This document shows positions 40,360 through 49,510 of a DNA stretch of 64,000 nt, one piece after another. Both the position numbers and the translations under genes were made by a program. The stretch lies in NCBI RefSeq assembly GCF_029167105.1, contig NZ_JARFML010000018.1, positions 96,755-160,754 of the forward strand, written 5' to 3'. Position 1 is the first letter of the stretch. Each line of letters begins with the position of its first letter. The notes beneath the pieces are model-generated. The model searched no databases. It had not been told where the DNA came from and saw only the letters and a program-made list of their open reading frames with translations. The DNA is from Bradyrhizobium yuanmingense. Its GTDB lineage: Bacteria > Pseudomonadota > Alphaproteobacteria > Rhizobiales > Xanthobacteraceae.

Positions 40360-42665
40360 GCAGGATCAAGCGGATCCCGCATTGCAGCCATTGGGGTGCT
40401 TACACGATCCTCGTCGAGGATAACCGCATCGTCGGCGTCGAACCGTTCGAGCACGATCCGGCGCCGTCCCCGATCATTCATTCCATCGCCGAATGGGCCA
40501 ATCCCGAGCGGCGCGTGCTGCGACCGATGGTTCGTTCCGGCTGGTTGGACAAGCGTGAAAAGAGCGATCGCCGCGGGCGCGGCCGGGAGAGATTTGTACC
40601 GGTTAGCTGGGACGAGGCGACGACGCTGGTTGCGGACGAGATAAGGCGCGTGGCGGGCACGTTCGGCAACGCGTCGATCTTCGCAGGCTCCTATGGCTGG
40701 ACCAACTCCGGCCGCCTTCATCATGCGTCTTCGCTTCTGAAGCGCATGCTCAATCTGGTTGGCGGCTTCACCAGGCACGTCGATACCTATTCCATCGCCG
40801 CAGGCCCCGTCATCCTGCGCCACACGCTGGGCAGCGACGACGCCTGCGGCGGCCGCGCCAATACGCTCGACACCATCGCACAGCACACCGAGACGCTGGT
40901 GGTGTTCGGCGCTCTCTCGCCGCGAACCGCGCAGAATGAGGCGGGGGGAATTGGCAGCCACCGGCTCGAAACCTATCTCAGGCAGATCGTCGAACGCGGC
41001 GTCAAGATCATCCACGTCTCCCCGCTGAAGGACGATCTGCCCGACTGGGTCAACGCCGAATGGTGGCCGATCCGGCCGAACACGGATGCCGCGCTGATGC
41101 TCGGCCTTGCCGGCGAGATCGTGAAGGCGGGCCGGCACGATGCGGATTTCCTCGCGCGCTGCACCAGCGGCGCGGATCGCCTGCTCGGCTATCTGAAGGG
41201 CAAGACTGATAGTGTGCGCAAGGAGGCCGTGTGGGCCGCGAGCATATGCGGCCTCGATGCGGACCGGATCGCGACGCTGGCGAGGCGCCTGGTCGACACG
41301 CGGAGCATGCTGACGGTGAGCTGGAGCCTGCAGCGCGCCCATCACGGCGAACAGCCGTTCTGGGCGGCGCTCGGACTTGCATCGATTGTCGGCCAGATCG
41401 GATTGCCGGGCGGCGGCGTCGGTTACGGCTACGCCTCGCTGGGAGGCGTCGGGGCACCGCTCAATCTGGGCCGCTCTCCTGCCATTTCACAGCTGACCAG
41501 GCCGATCGACAGCTTCATTCCCGTGGCGCGGATCAGCGACATGCTGCTCAACCCCGGCAAACCGTTCAGCTATGAAGGCGAGACCCGCACCTACCCGGAT
41601 ACGAGGCTGGTGTATTGGGCGGGCGGCAATCCCTACCACCATCATCAGGACCTCAATCGCCTGTCGGAAGCCTGGACGAGGCCCGAAACGATCATCGTGC
41701 AGGACCCGATGTTCACGGCGACAGCGCAACGGGCCGACATCGTGCTGCCGGCGACCACCTCGGTAGAGCGCAACGATCTTGCCGGCAACAGGCGATCCGA
41801 CTTCATCCTGGCCATGAAGCAGGCGATCGAGCCGCTGGGCGAATCCCGCTCCGACCTTGCGATCTTCGACGCGATTGCGGGCAAGCTCGGCGTCGCCGAT
41901 CGGTTCAACGAAGGCCGCGACGAAATGGGCTGGGTCCGGCATCTCTACGAAGCCTGCCGCAGCGACGCCTCGCAGCGCTTCGGCTTCGAGATGCCGGATT
42001 TCGATGCGTTCTGGGAAGCCGGCTATGCCCGCTGCCCGGTCAAGACAGACCATACCTACTTGGCCGACTTCCGGAACAAGCCGGAGGCGTATGCGCTCAA
42101 GACCGAAAGCGGAAAGATCGTGCTCGGCAGCGAAACTCTGGCCAGGCTGGATTATGCCGACTGCCGCCCGCATCCCGCGTGGATCGAGCCCGCTGAATGG
42201 CTCGGCGATGCAGCCGCCGGCCAAATGCACCTGGTGTCCCATCAGCCGGCCGGCCGTCTTCACAGTCAGCTCGAAACCGGCGCATCGAGCCGGGCCATGA
42301 AGCGCAATGGCCGTGAACAGGCTCGCCTTCATCCCGACGACGCGGCTGCTCTCGGCGTCGAAGACGGCCAGACCATCCGCATCTGGAACGGCCGCGGCGA
42401 GTGCCTTGCGACGGCGGAGGTCACTGCCATGGTCCGTCAAGGCGTGCTGGTGCTTCCGACCGGTGCCTGGTTCACGCCGACGGGCAATAGCGGTCTGGAG
42501 GTCGCCGGCAATCCGAACGTGCTCACGCTCGATATCGGCACGTCTCAATTCGGCCAGGGCTGCTCGGCCCATACCTGCCTCGTGCGGGTCGAGCCCTACG
42601 CCGCCGATCGCCGCGATGCCTTCGAGGCCTATCGGGAAACGCTCGTCGCGCTTGCGGCAGTCTAA
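40356..42665 (+). CDS. Molybdopterin oxidoreductase, DMSO-reductase family (BisC/TorA-like)
   Basis: 769 residues, no signal peptide and no N-terminal Cys motif for a 4Fe-4S cluster, which matches the cytoplasmic BisC-type branch. Landmarks: HCSHWGAYTILVEDNRIVGV at the start, FVPVSWDEATTLVADEI, IFAGSYGWTNSGRLHHASSL around the molybdenum ligand, YWAGGNPYHHHQDLNRL, and the C-terminal molydopterin-binding barrel (LVSHQPAGRLHSQLETGA, GDVV-type core replaced by GVEDGQTIRIWNGRG). BisC/TorA enzymes reduce S- or N-oxides by oxygen-atom transfer. The canonical Ser ligand of YGWxSxG appears as Asn here, with Ser one residue later. The gene overlaps the CoA-transferase B gene by 4 bp. Confidence 0.9.
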   Translation: MSRIKRIPHCSHWGAYTILVEDNRIVGVEPFEHDPAPSPIIHSIAEWANPERRVLRPMVRSGWLDKREKSDRRGRGRERFVPVSWDEATTLVADEIRRVAGTFGNASIFAGSYGWTNSGRLHHASSLLKRMLNLVGGFTRHVDTYSIAAGPVILRHTLGSDDACGGRANTLDTIAQHTETLVVFGALSPRTAQNEAGGIGSHRLETYLRQIVERGVKIIHVSPLKDDLPDWVNAEWWPIRPNTDAALMLGLAGEIVKAGRHDADFLARCTSGADRLLGYLKGKTDSVRKEAVWAASICGLDADRIATLARRLVDTRSMLTVSWSLQRAHHGEQPFWAALGLASIVGQIGLPGGGVGYGYASLGGVGAPLNLGRSPAISQLTRPIDSFIPVARISDMLLNPGKPFSYEGETRTYPDTRLVYWAGGNPYHHHQDLNRLSEAWTRPETIIVQDPMFTATAQRADIVLPATTSVERNDLAGNRRSDFILAMKQAIEPLGESRSDLAIFDAIAGKLGVADRFNEGRDEMGWVRHLYEACRSDASQRFGFEMPDFDAFWEAGYARCPVKTDHTYLADFRNKPEAYALKTESGKIVLGSETLARLDYADCRPHPAWIEPAEWLGDAAAGQMHLVSHQPAGRLHSQLETGASSRAMKRNGREQARLHPDDAAALGVEDGQTIRIWNGRGECLATAEVTAMVRQGVLVLPTGAWFTPTGNSGLEVAGNPNVLTLDIGTSQFGQGCSAHTCLVRVEPYAADRRDAFEAYRETLVALAAV

Positions 42666-42679
42666 CAGGAGCTTGGAAC

Positions 42680-43249
42680 ATGTCTGCGCCCGCCATCAGC
42701 CGCTTTCCCGTTCCCGATATCGCGACGCTGCCGGAGGATATTCGCTCGCGGATCGAGGCGGTTCAGGAGAAGTCCGGCTTCGTCCCCAACGTCTTCCTGA
42801 CACTCGCGCATCGTCCTGACGAGTTTCGGGCATTCTTCGCCTATCACGACGCTCTGATGGACAAGCCCGGGCCGATCACCAAGGCCGAGCGCGAGATGAT
42901 CGTTGTCGCGACCAGCAGCGCCAATCAATGCCAGTATTGCGTCGTCGCACACGGCGCCATCCTGCGCGTACGCGCGAAGAATCCGCTGATCGCGGATCAG
43001 GTCGCCGCCAATTATCGCAAGGCCGATATCACCGCGCGGCAAAGGGCGATGCTCGATTTCGCGATGAAGGTCTCGGCGCGCGCCTATGAGGTGGACGACT
43101 CTGACGTCCGGGATCTCAAAGGACACGGATTCACCGAGGAGGACGTCTGGGACATTGCGGCCATCGCGGCATTCTTCGGCATGTCGAACCGCCTCGCCAA
43201 CGTCACCAGCATGCGCCCGAACGACGAGTTCTTCGCGATGGGACGCTGA
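42680..43249 (+). CDS. AhpD-like / peroxidase-related carboxymuconolactone-decarboxylase-family protein
   Basis: 189 residues. The fold is that of AhpD-like proteins: an all-helical protein with the redox pair in NQCQYCVVAHGAILR (CxxC followed by His). The surrounding LTLAHRPDEFRAFFAYHDAL and REMIVVATSSANQC are the usual signature of the uncharacterised peroxidase-related subgroup. AhpD proteins reduce peroxides through the Cys pair with a thiol partner. Here it could protect the neighbouring molybdoenzyme or deal with peroxide produced in the pathway. It starts 14 bp after the oxidoreductase gene and belongs to the same operon. Confidence 0.88.
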   Translation: MSAPAISRFPVPDIATLPEDIRSRIEAVQEKSGFVPNVFLTLAHRPDEFRAFFAYHDALMDKPGPITKAEREMIVVATSSANQCQYCVVAHGAILRVRAKNPLIADQVAANYRKADITARQRAMLDFAMKVSARAYEVDDSDVRDLKGHGFTEEDVWDIAAIAAFFGMSNRLANVTSMRPNDEFFAMGR

Positions 43250-43270
43250 GCGCCGCGAACGAGAACTGCA

Positions 43271-44035
43271 ATGGCATCGCTGGTCATCGACAGGCGCTTC
43301 CGGGGCCCGCCTAATTCCGGCAACGGCGGCTATGTATGCGGATGTCTCGCAAGGCACGTTGCCGGAGACGCCGAAGTGACGCTGCGCGCCCCGCCGCCGC
43401 TGGAGCGGCCGCTCGACGTGCGGACGAAGGCGGACGGCGGGATTGAGTTGCACGAGAACGGCAGGCTGCTCGCGACGGCGCGTAGAGCAGGAATCGATGT
43501 GTCGGACATTCCCCGGGTGAGCTACGCGGCGGCTGAAGAGGCAGTCGGCAGAACACCCTACGACGAGAAGACTCACAACCTTCCGGGATGCTTCGTCTGC
43601 GGCCCCGCGCGCGGCCATGGCGACGGTCTGCGGATCTTCGCAGGTCCGCTAGAGGCGGGCACCGTCCCGGGCAAGCCGGTCGTGTTCGCGGCGCCCTGGG
43701 TACCCTATGGCAGTCTGTCCGGCGTGGACGGCTATGTCGCGCCCGAATTCGTCTGGGCCGCCCTCGATTGCCCGACCGGCTATTGCAGCGTGGGCGCCCG
43801 TCACCTCGGGCTGAACGGTGACGAGACGGCCCTGCTCGGACGCATGGCCGCACGGATCGAGCGCCGACCGCGCCCGGGAGATCGATGCGTTGTGGCGGCG
43901 TGGCCGACCGGGCGGGAAGGGCGCAAGCTCTTTGCCGAGAGCGCCTTGCTCGATGCGGAGCAGGAGGTGCTGGCGACCGCGCGAGCCACCTGGCTATTGG
44001 TCGACCGCCAGGTCCAGCTCGGAGCAAGTGCATGA
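43271..44035 (+). CDS. Probable hotdog-fold thioesterase-like protein
   Basis: 254 residues, cytoplasmic. The N-terminus RRFRGPPNSGNGGYVCGCLA is typical of double-hotdog acyl-CoA thioesterase-like proteins, in which Asn/Gly residues line the thioester site. A central cysteine motif GCFVCGPARGHGDGLRIFAG is found in a poorly studied subgroup. The C-terminal half ends ATARATWLLVD, the last strand of a hotdog repeat. Probable role: hydrolysis of a CoA thioester generated by the CoA-transferase upstream. That is inferred from fold and context, and specific function is unknown. The two cysteine pairs could bind metal. It starts 21 bp after the AhpD-like gene. Confidence 0.65.
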   Translation: MASLVIDRRFRGPPNSGNGGYVCGCLARHVAGDAEVTLRAPPPLERPLDVRTKADGGIELHENGRLLATARRAGIDVSDIPRVSYAAAEEAVGRTPYDEKTHNLPGCFVCGPARGHGDGLRIFAGPLEAGTVPGKPVVFAAPWVPYGSLSGVDGYVAPEFVWAALDCPTGYCSVGARHLGLNGDETALLGRMAARIERRPRPGDRCVVAAWPTGREGRKLFAESALLDAEQEVLATARATWLLVDRQVQLGASA

Positions 44036-44054
44036 ACGAGGGTGGGAGCAAGGT

Positions 44055-44747
44055 ATGACCGGGCGTGAAGCAGAGCTCGAACTCCGTCAATCCATCATCG
44101 ACGCGTGCCGCGAGATGGCGGCGCAAGGCATCAACCAGGGAACGTCCGGAAACATCAGCGTTCGAACCGATGACGGCATCCTGCTGACGCCGTCCGGTCT
44201 TCCCTACGACCGTATGAAGCCCAAAGACATAGTGGCGATGAAGTGGGATGGCTCGTGGACCGCGTCGGCCGGCAACGTTCCATCGACGGAATGGCGCTTT
44301 CACCTCGACATCCTGAAGTCGAAACCGGAGGTCGGCGCCGTCGTTCACGCCCATCCGGTCTTCTGCACCATCATCGCGATCATGAATCGCTCGATCCCTG
44401 CGATCCACTACATGATCGCCGCGGCCGGCGGAAACGACATCCCCTGTGCGCCCTATGCTCAATACGGCACGGCCGAGTTGTCGCAGGCGGCCCTCAACGC
44501 GCTCTGCTATCGCCGCGCCTGCCTGCTCGCACATCACGGGCTGATCGCCATCGGTCCTAATTTGCGCAAGGCCTTGTGGCTCGCCGTGGAGGTCGAGGTG
44601 CTCGCCAAGCAATATCACGGCTGTCTTCAACTCGGCGCTCCTCCGCTGCTGCCGGACGGGGAAATCGACAGCATCCTGAAGCGGTGGGGACAGTACGGCC
44701 TGCGCGATAGCGAGGGCACGCCCAAGGTCCCTCAGCTGTCGAGATAG
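44055..44747 (+). CDS. Class II aldolase/adducin family protein (FucA-like)
   Basis: 230 residues from the ATG at 44055 (GGGAGCAAGG upstream); the frame is open far upstream but overlaps the previous gene. Class II aldolase features: QGINQGTSGNISVRTDDGIL (substrate phosphate/hydroxyl loop), LTPSGLPYDRMKPKDIV, then zinc ligands in VVHAHPVFCTIIA and LLAHHGLIAIG, with Glu in PSTEWRFHLDI. Family members cleave phosphorylated keto-sugars (fuculose-1-P, ribulose-5-P epimerase type) to dihydroxyacetone phosphate and an aldehyde. Followed by a PfkB kinase, it could cleave the phosphorylated product of that kinase. Substrate unknown. Confidence 0.88.
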   Translation: MTGREAELELRQSIIDACREMAAQGINQGTSGNISVRTDDGILLTPSGLPYDRMKPKDIVAMKWDGSWTASAGNVPSTEWRFHLDILKSKPEVGAVVHAHPVFCTIIAIMNRSIPAIHYMIAAAGGNDIPCAPYAQYGTAELSQAALNALCYRRACLLAHHGLIAIGPNLRKALWLAVEVEVLAKQYHGCLQLGAPPLLPDGEIDSILKRWGQYGLRDSEGTPKVPQLSR

Positions 44748-44779
44748 ATCACGATCCAACTACTGTTCTGCGAGAAATC

Positions 44780-45742
44780 ATGACTCACTCTCACGACGTC
44801 AGCGTCTGCGGCACTTATATTCTGGACATTCTGGGAGTGCCGGTGACCGAGATTCCGCCTGGTGGCGGCCGTTTGCTGATCGAAGAAATTCGGCTCGCGG
44901 TCGCGGGCACCGCCGGCGGAACGGTCGTCCCTTGCGCGCGTCTCGGTCTGAAGGCGCTCGCGGTCGGCGCCGTCGGCTCCGACGAGAAGGCCGACTGGAT
45001 GCTGAACGCGCTGGAGCGCGAAGGCATCGACATCTCTCTCATGGAGCGGATGGCCGGCAGTCCGACCTCGGCCACGATCCTGCCGATCCGGCCCGACGGC
45101 TCGCGTCCGGTCATGCACGCAAGGGGCGCTTCCGCCCGCTGGCGCATCGCACCCGAAACGCAAAGCGCCGCTTGCCGGAGCAAGATTCTGCATCTCGGCG
45201 GGGTTGGCTCCCTGCTGGCGATGGATGGAGCGCCGTCCGTCGCATTGCTGCGCGAGGCGAAGGCGGCCGGCTGCACGACGACGCTCGACCTGATCCAGGC
45301 TCGCGGCGAGACGTTGGCACTGGTCGAGCCTCTGATGCCTTATGTCGACTTCTTCATGCCAAGTATTGACGAGACCCATGCGATGGTTGGGATCGCGGAT
45401 CCGGCCGCATGCGCGCGCTTCTTCATCGAGAAGGGAGCCGGAGCCTGCGCTATCTCGATGGGCGCCGACGGCTCGTTCGTGATGACGCGCGACGGACGTC
45501 AATTCACCGTACCTGCCTTCGAGGTGAAGGTTCGTGATACGTCGGGATGCGGCGATTCCTACACCGGCGGCTTCATCGCGGGTCTCGTGCGCGACTGGGA
45601 TTTGCTGGACTGCGCCAGGCTTGCGACGGCGACATCCGCAATTGTCGCGACGGGTCTCGGCTCCGGCGCCAACCTCGTGTCATTCGAGGAGACCGCGAAG
45701 GCGATGAACTCGCTTCCCGTGCGCAAGCCCGCTCAGGCGTGA
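44780..45742 (+). CDS. PfkB-family carbohydrate/nucleoside kinase
   Basis: 320 residues. Ribokinase fold: N-terminal VSVCGTYILDILGVPV, GGTVVPCARLGLKALAVGAVG (substrate GG region), VDFFMPSIDETHAM, and the ATP/anion-hole motif VRDTSGCGDSYTGGFIAGL, in which the catalytic Asp is kept (GCGDSYTGGF for the usual GAGDxFxGG). PfkB enzymes phosphorylate a sugar, sugar acid or nucleoside hydroxyl with ATP. With the class II aldolase gene 32 bp upstream, a kinase-aldolase step giving a triose phosphate is plausible. The GCGD variant is common in ribokinase relatives and should not abolish activity. Confidence 0.9.
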   Translation: MTHSHDVSVCGTYILDILGVPVTEIPPGGGRLLIEEIRLAVAGTAGGTVVPCARLGLKALAVGAVGSDEKADWMLNALEREGIDISLMERMAGSPTSATILPIRPDGSRPVMHARGASARWRIAPETQSAACRSKILHLGGVGSLLAMDGAPSVALLREAKAAGCTTTLDLIQARGETLALVEPLMPYVDFFMPSIDETHAMVGIADPAACARFFIEKGAGACAISMGADGSFVMTRDGRQFTVPAFEVKVRDTSGCGDSYTGGFIAGLVRDWDLLDCARLATATSAIVATGLGSGANLVSFEETAKAMNSLPVRKPAQA

Positions 45743-45790
45743 GCCAACCACATCATCAATACGTCAATCCGACCAATAGGGGAAAATAAC

Positions 45791-46537
45791 ATGGCCCGAC
45801 ATGCAATCGTTACGGGAGCCAGCCGCGGAATTGGCCGAGCAATCGCCATGGGTCTTGCCAGGCGCGGCTATGATCTCGCGCTGACCGACATGGCACCTCA
45901 GGAGAAAGTCCTGCTCGAGACCGTCGCCGATATCGCCGCGCTCGGTGGTCGTTGCATCCCGGTGCTTGGCGACGTCAGCGATCTCGGGGATTGCAAGCGG
46001 GCCATGGCGGAAGCCGTGCAGGGGCTGGGACACATCGACGTCCTCGTCAACAACGCCGGCATCCTCCGACTGGCGACGATCGACGAGCTGACCACCGAGG
46101 CATGGGATCAGACATTCGCCGTGAACACACGGGGCGTCTTCCAGATGACCCAATCCGTGGTGCCGCACATGAAGGAGCGCAAATACGGACGGATCGTCAA
46201 CATCGCCTCGCTCGCGGCACGAACGGGCGGTCCGGGACAGTCCCACTACGCCGCGTCGAAGTCGGCCGTGGTCGGCTTCACCCGGGTTTCGTCTATGGAG
46301 TTCGGAGGCCACGGCATCACGGTCAATGCCGTATGCCCGGGCATCATCGTGACCGAGATGGGGATGAACAATCTCCGTGATCCTGAGCGCGTCGCCTATT
46401 TCGAGAAGGTCACGGACTTGCACCGGCTTGGGCAGCCGGAGGACGTCGTCGGGCCCGTGGCGTTTTTCGCGTCCGATGATTCAGCGTTTGTGACAGGTCA
46501 GGCCCTCAACGTGGACGGAGGTATTTTCTACAGTTAA
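45791..46537 (+). CDS. Short-chain dehydrogenase/reductase (FabG-like)
   Basis: 248 residues, the normal length for classical SDRs. TGASRGIGRAIA is the NAD(P) glycine motif, VLVNNAGI follows, and the catalytic tetrad is complete: Asn in FAVNTRGVF, Ser in IVNIASLAA, and YAASK with Tyr and Lys. The C-terminus ends with TGQALNVDGGIFYS, as in FabG-type reductases. The Asp after beta-2 (LALTDMAPQ) suggests preference for NAD(H). It oxidises or reduces a hydroxyl/keto group of a pathway intermediate; the substrate is unknown. Last gene of the IclR-linked operon, about 50 bp after the kinase gene, and followed by the mobile-element region. Confidence 0.93.
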   Translation: MARHAIVTGASRGIGRAIAMGLARRGYDLALTDMAPQEKVLLETVADIAALGGRCIPVLGDVSDLGDCKRAMAEAVQGLGHIDVLVNNAGILRLATIDELTTEAWDQTFAVNTRGVFQMTQSVVPHMKERKYGRIVNIASLAARTGGPGQSHYAASKSAVVGFTRVSSMEFGGHGITVNAVCPGIIVTEMGMNNLRDPERVAYFEKVTDLHRLGQPEDVVGPVAFFASDDSAFVTGQALNVDGGIFYS

Positions 46538-46671
46538 CGACGGGACGATCGTTGAAAGAACGCGCTGTTAGCAGCGCTTCCAAGACAGTGCATCATCGAG
46601 CTCCTCATCGGCTTATGTTCCAGGGGGATGTGAAGGCCGGCACGCGAGCATGGTTGGGTTTCTCGCTGTAG

Positions 46672-47271
46672 GTCATCCGGCTCGGCATCATCCAGGAGCA
46701 CCTTCTGATCCTCCGAGCCCTAGAGCGCGGGGTCTCCGAACAGCGGATTGCGAGGGCTCTTGGGGTTGACGTTGCCCTCATCAAGCAGCGCCGCGATCTG
46801 CTGCGCGGCATCGCTCCTAACGCGGTCGCACTCCTGAAAAACAAGTCCTTAAACCCGACGACGTTTAATGTTCTGCGAAAAATGAAGCCGACGCGGCAGG
46901 TTGAGGCTTGCGAACTGATGATGGCCGCCTCGAACTACTCCCCGTCGTATGCCAGAGCCATCCTTGCGGGAACGGACAACGCAGAGAGGATCAAACCCGC
47001 ACGCCAAAGCCGTCCGTCCGTGGTTACGTCAGCGGACCTCGCGCTCATGGACCGAGAATTACAGGACATCCGAAAGCAACTCGCCGCAGTGGAGGCATCC
47101 TACGGTCGGGACATGCTCGATCTGGTGGTTGCCGCGCGCTACGTTTCGCAGCTGCTCGGTAATCAAAAGATTGCTCGCTATCTCGACGACAACCACCCGG
47201 AGATCATTCGTGAGTTTTGCATTATAGTCGCAGCCACCTTACGAGAGCCTGCCTTGCCGACGGACATCTGA
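46672..47271 (+). pseudogene. RepB/ParB-like plasmid-partition protein, N-terminally broken
   Basis: An open frame starting directly after an in-frame TAG (46669) reads IRLGIIQEHLLILRALERGV, then SEQRIARALGVDVALIKQRR (helix-turn-helix) and DLLRGIAPNAVALLKNKSLN. This is the middle and C-terminal part of RepB-type partition proteins of rhizobial plasmids and islands. The C-terminal 130 residues (from ATG 46882) include a coiled-coil-like LMDRELQDIRKQLAAVEAS. The ParB nuclease-like N-terminal domain is missing, and the few bases before the TAG look related but out of order. It may still be translated from 46882, but not as a full partition protein. Confidence 0.7.
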
Positions 47272-47921
47272 AAGTCGCGATTCGCTGCACTATAGGTCCA
47301 CCTATTTACCTAGGAATAGAGCTATTAGTGAGGCTAGGGAGGTAGCAGGCCTGTGTCTCGCTCTCGGACAACTCGAGCGCCGACTTGTGGCATTAAGCCG
47401 GCAATTCCGATAGAGGAAAATATCCTAAGGCTGCAATGCATGTTTGTTGCCTCATTCGAGGAATGCGTGTCAAATGTTCCTACGACATCACGCGCCTCTT
47501 GATCAGCGGCTCCGGCGAAATGTGAGTTTTACGCCTACGCATGGGGGAGCGCGTAGGAACGGCGGCTTCTGACGGGCTATCAAGGCGCCAAGCCGGCAGT
47601 TAAGCTACCCTTTGGCAAGAGAACAGTGCCTCCACGGTAGTGGATTTAGCCATGTAGCGGACCGGAGACTCGAACCCCCGACACTCTAGTTGCGATTGGT
47701 CCGACGGTCGTCTCTTGCAAGGTACTTCCTTATTTGGAAGCGCCCGCTAAGCAATTGATATCGCTAGATGGGAACTCAGCTCTGTTTTCCAAATGGTCAT
47801 TGAAATCATTGAATAAGCAAACTGATTTTGATTCCGCCATTCGGAGTCTGATCCGTTGTGGCCAAAAAGACGCTCAAGGTCTTGAGTTCGTTAAGTACAG
47901 AGCGCCAGTAGGCGCAGGTCC
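47272..47921. other. Intergenic region with a tRNA-like T-arm relic
   Basis: 650 bp, AT-richer than the neighbouring operons. On the minus strand at 47651-47684 it contains GTGTCGGGGGTTCGAGTC followed by TCCGGTCCGCTACA, resembling the T-arm and 3' acceptor strand of a tRNA but with mispaired stem bases and no CCA. A 63-codon frame at 47734-47925 has no recognisable product. A weak 7-bp hairpin (CCTACGC/GCGTAGG) lies at 47534-47557. Confidence 0.4.
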
Positions 47922-49331
47922 TTAGTACGTGTTTGGAAACCGGTCACCGGACACGCCGCCGGCGGCCAGCCTGAAGTCATGCGGCCTGGCGAGTTCTTTC
48001 TTGCTCCCCAGAGTGTTTGGCTCGAATCGGAATTGGGTCACGGCTCTTCGGCTGGCTCCGTGGCCAAGCCAATTTATCAGGACGCCCTCCTCCGCAAGCG
48101 ACTTACCGAGTGCGGAAAACACGACAGTGCTAATAGCTTGTTGCTGGCTGCGCAGGTGGTCTTCAACCAGCTTGTGTCGGGTGACATAGCCAGCGTTCAC
48201 ACCAGGGATAGAATGGTTCATGAGGAGCTTGGCATCGAACTCAGAAACGCCGGCAGCGGTGGCAATCGTCCGAAATGTTTGACGAAGGTCATTGCCCCAT
48301 TTTGATAGAATATCTCGATCTTCCTTTTGTTTCCGCTAAGTGCCCTGAAGCGCTCTCAGCTGGGAATAGCCATTTTTGCGCCTGAGACGGATGCATTTGC
48401 CTGCCGAAACGAAGCACCCTGATGAGGCTCAGGATCATTTCCCGAGATAGCGGGATGCCGAACGCCCGCTTACTGCCTCCCTTGGGCTTTGGGATGTGGA
48501 GCGTTCGCCTTCGAAAATTGATGTGCTCGGGCTTGGCCTGCTGCAATGCGGTGGGCCTGGAGCCACAGAGTAATGTGAAAAGATGGAATTCGCGCCGGAT
48601 CGGATTGTCCAGACTAGCCAGCTCTAAGAACCATTCTTTCAAGTCACCGGTGCCCATACCAGTGTTCCTGCGCTCCTCCTGATTCCAATCGACTGCATCT
48701 GCGGGATTGTCACGTGGCAACGATCGATTGGTCTTCCGAGCATGATTGTAGATGGCCCGCAGCGTCCGCATGCTGCCATTCGCCATATACGGACCGTTCT
48801 CCCTGGTGAGCTGATCATGCTTTTTGGCGACGCGGCCGGGATCGTTCGCGAGATCGAGCAGAGGGGTCTCAAGCCATTCCGAAAAGAGACGTTCGACGTG
48901 ATCCCGATATCCACTTATCGTTTTCTCGCTACGGCCTTTTCGGATCAGGTGGGCTTCCAGATAGCGTTGCCAAGCCTGCTTTAGGGTAGCGGCCGCTACG
49001 GCACTATTCCCATCGGTCTCAGCCTGTCCGGCCCTTCCGTCTAGTCTCGTTTTCGGGTGCTGTCCTTTGCTGATCTGAGCAAGATATTCCTTGGCAATCG
49101 CGCGGGCTGCTCGGGTCGTCAACTCGCTCGCATCTCCAATCGATACTCTGATGGTTGAGGCTCGCTTTCCACTTTGTCGAAGATCACCTTGAACAGTGAA
49201 CGTCCTCTTCCGCTTCCCCACAACCACGAGAAGCCTTTTAACTCGGTGTCGCGAGCCAGATACCAGCCATCTTCGGGCTTCGGTAGCTGAGCGATGGCCT
49301 TGTCGCTGAGAGCAATGCGAATGTCGGTCAT
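47922..49331 (-). pseudogene. Tyrosine recombinase (island integrase), two frameshifts
   Basis: The frame starting at the ATG 49331 reads as the arm-binding N-terminus (RIALSDKAIAQLPKPEDGWY). It shifts near 49230, where one base appears lost before LVVVGKRKRTFTVQG. The main frame then holds the core-binding domain (HLIRKGRSEKTISGYRDHVE) and catalytic region (LFTLLCGSRPTALQQAKPEH with the first Arg, PKGGSKRAFGIPLS with the Lys). A second shift near 48318 (one extra G) precedes GNDLRQTFRTIATAAG and LLMNHSIPGVNAGYVTR, which supply the second Arg, the His and the nucleophilic Tyr. The first residue of the HxxR box is Asn. Joined together, about 465 residues. The 5' end faces a tRNA-Lys 3' fragment 180 bp away. 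Confidence 0.88.
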
Positions 49332-49510
49332 GAGGGCCGCGTGAACTGCTAAAACGGTTTTCAAACGGTTTTGGCGAACTGAGGTGTTTGAAGGTCGGGG
49401 TTCGCTGGACTGCGAAGCTATGCGACAAGTCCCTATAAATAAAAGACCTTCTTGGACGTTGTCGTAGTGTGGCGCAGATTCAGAAATCGCAGGGAGGCGC
49501 CGGTTTTGAA

